A stretch of 7,801 bases of DNA from Planctomycetota bacterium (lineage in GTDB: Bacteria > Planctomycetota > UBA1135 > GCA-002686595): the NCBI GenBank assembly GCA_029212955.1, contig JARGOW010000106.1, positions 1,403 to 9,203 of the forward strand, in the 5' to 3' direction. The notes below the pieces were generated by a model. It did not search any database and was not told the DNA's origin. It worked only from the letters and a program-made list of their open reading frames with translations. Each line of letters begins with the position of its first letter. Within the stretch, counting starts at the first letter, position 1. Positions 6,647 to 7,801 of this stretch are shown here, piece by piece. The translations under genes and the position numbers were made by a program.

Positions 6647-6955
6647 CTAGCTGCGAAAGGGAGTCCACTCGCCTCCGACCTGCTCCCGGGTCGCACAAAC
6701 CCCGGGGGGCATTTCATACAGGGCCGCGACACTTGCATCCCCTTCGACCATCTGCCCCAGGGAGGCCATCCGCCCCTCGGCTACGCTGTGATCCCCTGTT
6801 CCGCAAAGGAACTGCCATGCCTTGTCATCCCCGCCGTGGGACACAAACAGTATGGGGAGCCCGGACTCCAACACATGGCAACACGTGAACACCGCGGTGT
6901 TGCTCGGTTCCCTGAATCGTTCGCTGCTTTTCCTTCCGAAGAGTTTTTTGAACAT
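6647..6955 (-). CDS. Small conserved-type protein, possibly DUF2185-like
   Basis: A 102-residue, apparently soluble protein with a basic N-terminus (MFKKLFGRKSSERFR) and four cysteines (C25, C26, C51, C87). The core pattern is: CCHVLESG-x-PILFVSHG, a W47-Q-F-L-C-G segment, LGQMVEGDASVAAL, then PPGVCATRE and a final W. This resembles the DUF2185 group as I remember it, a group of unknown function also linked to immunity proteins; the match is from memory and not tested. No transmembrane segment is seen. The ATG at 6953-6955 follows a weak Shine-Dalgarno (AGGCGAG) and starts 21 bases after the stop of the bL12-like gene, so the two are very likely co-transcribed. Confidence 0.8.
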   Translation of the reverse strand: MFKKLFGRKSSERFREPSNTAVFTCCHVLESGLPILFVSHGGDDKAWQFLCGTGDHSVAEGRMASLGQMVEGDASVAALYEMPPGVCATREQVGGEWTPFRS

Positions 6956-6976
6956 GGTGAACTCGCCTATCCAGGA

Positions 6977-7225
6977 TCAATCCGCAACCGAATCGATGAA
7001 ATCCTTGGCCTCGCGCAAACCGGCCCCCGTTTCAGCCCGGTACTGTTTGATCGCTTCAATTTTGCGCCCGGATTTCAGGGCAGCTGCAACGGACTGGGAG
7101 AGGGCTTCGTAGGGGTCGTAGGTGAGGCCCGCCTGCTTGAGAAGTAGGTCGAGCTTGTTTTCGATTCGAACCAAGTCGGTTCGCACCTGCCGGAGGGATT
7201 CGTTGTTTTGGGCCGAAAAGAACAT
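6977..7225 (-). CDS. Small protein with coiled coil and ribosomal bL12 C-terminal-domain-like motif
   Basis: An 82-residue protein. Residues about 8-32 form a predicted amphipathic, probably coiled-coil helix (LVRIENKLDLLLKQAG). After a DPYEAL linker (37-42), residues 54-79 match the helical hairpin of the bL12 (L7/L12) C-terminal domain: K55-I-x-x-I59-K60-x-x-R63-x-x-T66-G67-x-G69-L70-x-E72-A73-K74-D75. It is not the ribosomal stalk protein itself, which is about 120 residues with a different N-terminus and normally sits in the rpoBC region. In bL12 this surface binds translation factors; here a protein-binding role is only inference. The ATG at 7223-7225 has no Shine-Dalgarno. It is the first gene of a two-gene unit and is divergent from the NADH dehydrogenase gene. 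Confidence 0.87.
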   Translation of the reverse strand: MFFSAQNNESLRQVRTDLVRIENKLDLLLKQAGLTYDPYEALSQSVAAALKSGRKIEAIKQYRAETGAGLREAKDFIDSVAD

Positions 7226-7475
7226 GTGTCAGGGGGATCCAGGAGTTGGGGTCGGGGCACCGATCCGTCCGCGAACTGCGGCCAGGGCGTGGCCCTAGAA
7301 TACGACATCCGATGGATTCCATTCTGTCCGAAACCAGCTTCTGGAAAAGGGGCCGTCGCATGCCTGGAACCCGCCCCCGCCGATCGCGATACAGCATTGC
7401 AAAGCGCCTCCCAAAGCTGTCCAATCCGGGCCCCTGAGCCGTCCCCACACAAGTGCCACCCAACCGGTCCACAAG
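7226..7475. other. Divergent intergenic region between the bL12-like gene and the NADH dehydrogenase gene
   Basis: About 250 bases that should hold promoters in both directions. On the plus strand a -10-like TAGAAT lies at 7296-7301, but no matching -35 is seen at 16-18 bases. A small 5-bp hairpin (GGCCA at 7280-7284 with TGGCC at 7290-7294) sits directly before it. Short open frames here, including an ATG at 7360 giving 25 codons, show no protein-like features. Confidence 0.4.
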
Positions 7476-7801
7476 TTGAAAGCCACCAGTCCCAGCTCCG
7501 TCCCCCACGTTGTCATCATCGGAGGTGGATTCGCAGGTTTGCGGGCCGCCAGGGACCTGCGCAATGCCCAGGTCCGGGTCACTCTCTTGGACAGCAAGAA
7601 CTACCACCTGTTCCAGCCCTTGCTGTACCAGGTGGCCACCGGAGGGCTTTCGCCCGCCAATATCGCCACCCCCCTTCGCCACATTCTGCGCAAGCAAAAG
7701 AACTGCGAGGTTCTGCTGGCCAAGGTCGTGGACTTCGACCCGGAACAGCAATGCGTGCTACTGGAGGATGGTCGCTTGTCCTACGACACCCTGATCGTGG
7801 C
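7476..7801 (+). CDS. ndh: Type II NADH dehydrogenase (NDH-2), N-terminal part, cut by the right edge
   Basis: Single-subunit, non-proton-pumping membrane-associated flavoenzyme that passes electrons from NADH to quinone. The visible 108 residues hold the FAD-binding Rossmann motif HVVIIGGGFAGLRAA (residues 11-25, GxGxxG), the end of the second strand VTLLDSKNYHLFQPLLYQVATGGLSP (35-60), typical of NDH-2, and the DG-x-LSYDTLIVA strand that ends the first FAD segment. About three quarters of a usual 420-450-residue enzyme lies outside the window. No in-frame ATG or GTG lies upstream of the FAD motif for over 100 bases. The TTG at 7476-7478 gives a sensible 10-residue lead-in and is my choice, though without a clear Shine-Dalgarno. 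The fold is firm; confusion with another FAD-dependent pyridine nucleotide-disulfide oxidoreductase is unlikely given the NYHLFQPLLYQVATG motif. Confidence 0.92.
   Translation, partial: MKATSPSSVPHVVIIGGGFAGLRAARDLRNAQVRVTLLDSKNYHLFQPLLYQVATGGLSPANIATPLRHILRKQKNCEVLLAKVVDFDPEQQCVLLEDGRLSYDTLIV

Noticed and set aside
6977..7225. Ribosomal protein bL12 (rplL)
   Set aside because: Only the C-terminal helical hairpin motif matches. Length, N-terminus and gene neighbourhood do not fit the ribosomal stalk protein.
7360..7437. A possible 25-codon leader peptide before the NADH dehydrogenase (ATG at 7360, TGA at 7435)
   Set aside because: There is no Shine-Dalgarno at usable distance, no attenuator-like run of one amino acid and no terminator hairpin after it. 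It is most likely chance.
7056..7751. A 231-codon minus-strand frame across the NADH dehydrogenase start and the divergent spacer
   Set aside because: It lies antisense to a gene with an unmistakable NDH-2 FAD motif and out of frame with the bL12-like gene; its product shows no domain.

Overview
The window is GC-rich bacterial DNA carrying eight protein-coding genes. I see no rRNA, tRNA, CRISPR array, insertion sequence or phage gene. The best guess for the source is a Planctomycetota-like bacterium. That rests on the large secreted protein built from repeated carboxypeptidase-regulatory-like beta-sandwiches, the mostly weak or absent Shine-Dalgarno sequences and the mix of neighbours. No phylogenetic marker is present, so other GC-rich Gram-negative phyla remain possible.

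Layout, left to right. (1) 1-1276, minus strand: a two-gene unit. A 172-residue single-pass membrane protein of unknown function overlaps by 4 bases (ATGA) the start of a sterol desaturase / fatty acid hydroxylase family enzyme, whose last few residues run off the left edge. (2) 1517-4099, minus strand: one large envelope-anchored protein of about 860 residues made of roughly eight beta-sandwich repeats. (3) 4365-4820, plus strand: an OsmC/Ohr-family peroxide-defence protein, converging on (4) 4954-5355, minus strand: a small membrane diacylglycerol/undecaprenol kinase. (5) 5542-6483, plus strand: a lipoprotein of the metallo-beta-lactamase fold, divergent from the kinase. (6) 6647-7225, minus strand: a two-gene unit of small proteins, one with a bL12 C-terminal-domain-like motif and one resembling the DUF2185 group. 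(7) 7476 to the right edge, plus strand: the N-terminal quarter of a type II NADH dehydrogenase, divergent from (6).

The genes do not form one pathway. They read as ordinary housekeeping and envelope functions in short, alternating transcription units: lipid modification, phospholipid or lipid-carrier recycling, peroxide detoxification and respiratory NADH oxidation. Both convergent junctions (4821-4953 and 6484-6646) contain a 7-bp hairpin that could end transcription on both strands. The divergent junction at 5356-5541 holds an 8-bp inverted repeat that could be an operator.

I found no convincing new multi-gene system. The items most worth a second look are the two unit pairings of an uncharacterised small protein with a conserved partner (membrane protein plus desaturase; bL12-like plus DUF2185-like). 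A visible drop in GC content in the first 1.5 kb also deserves a check.
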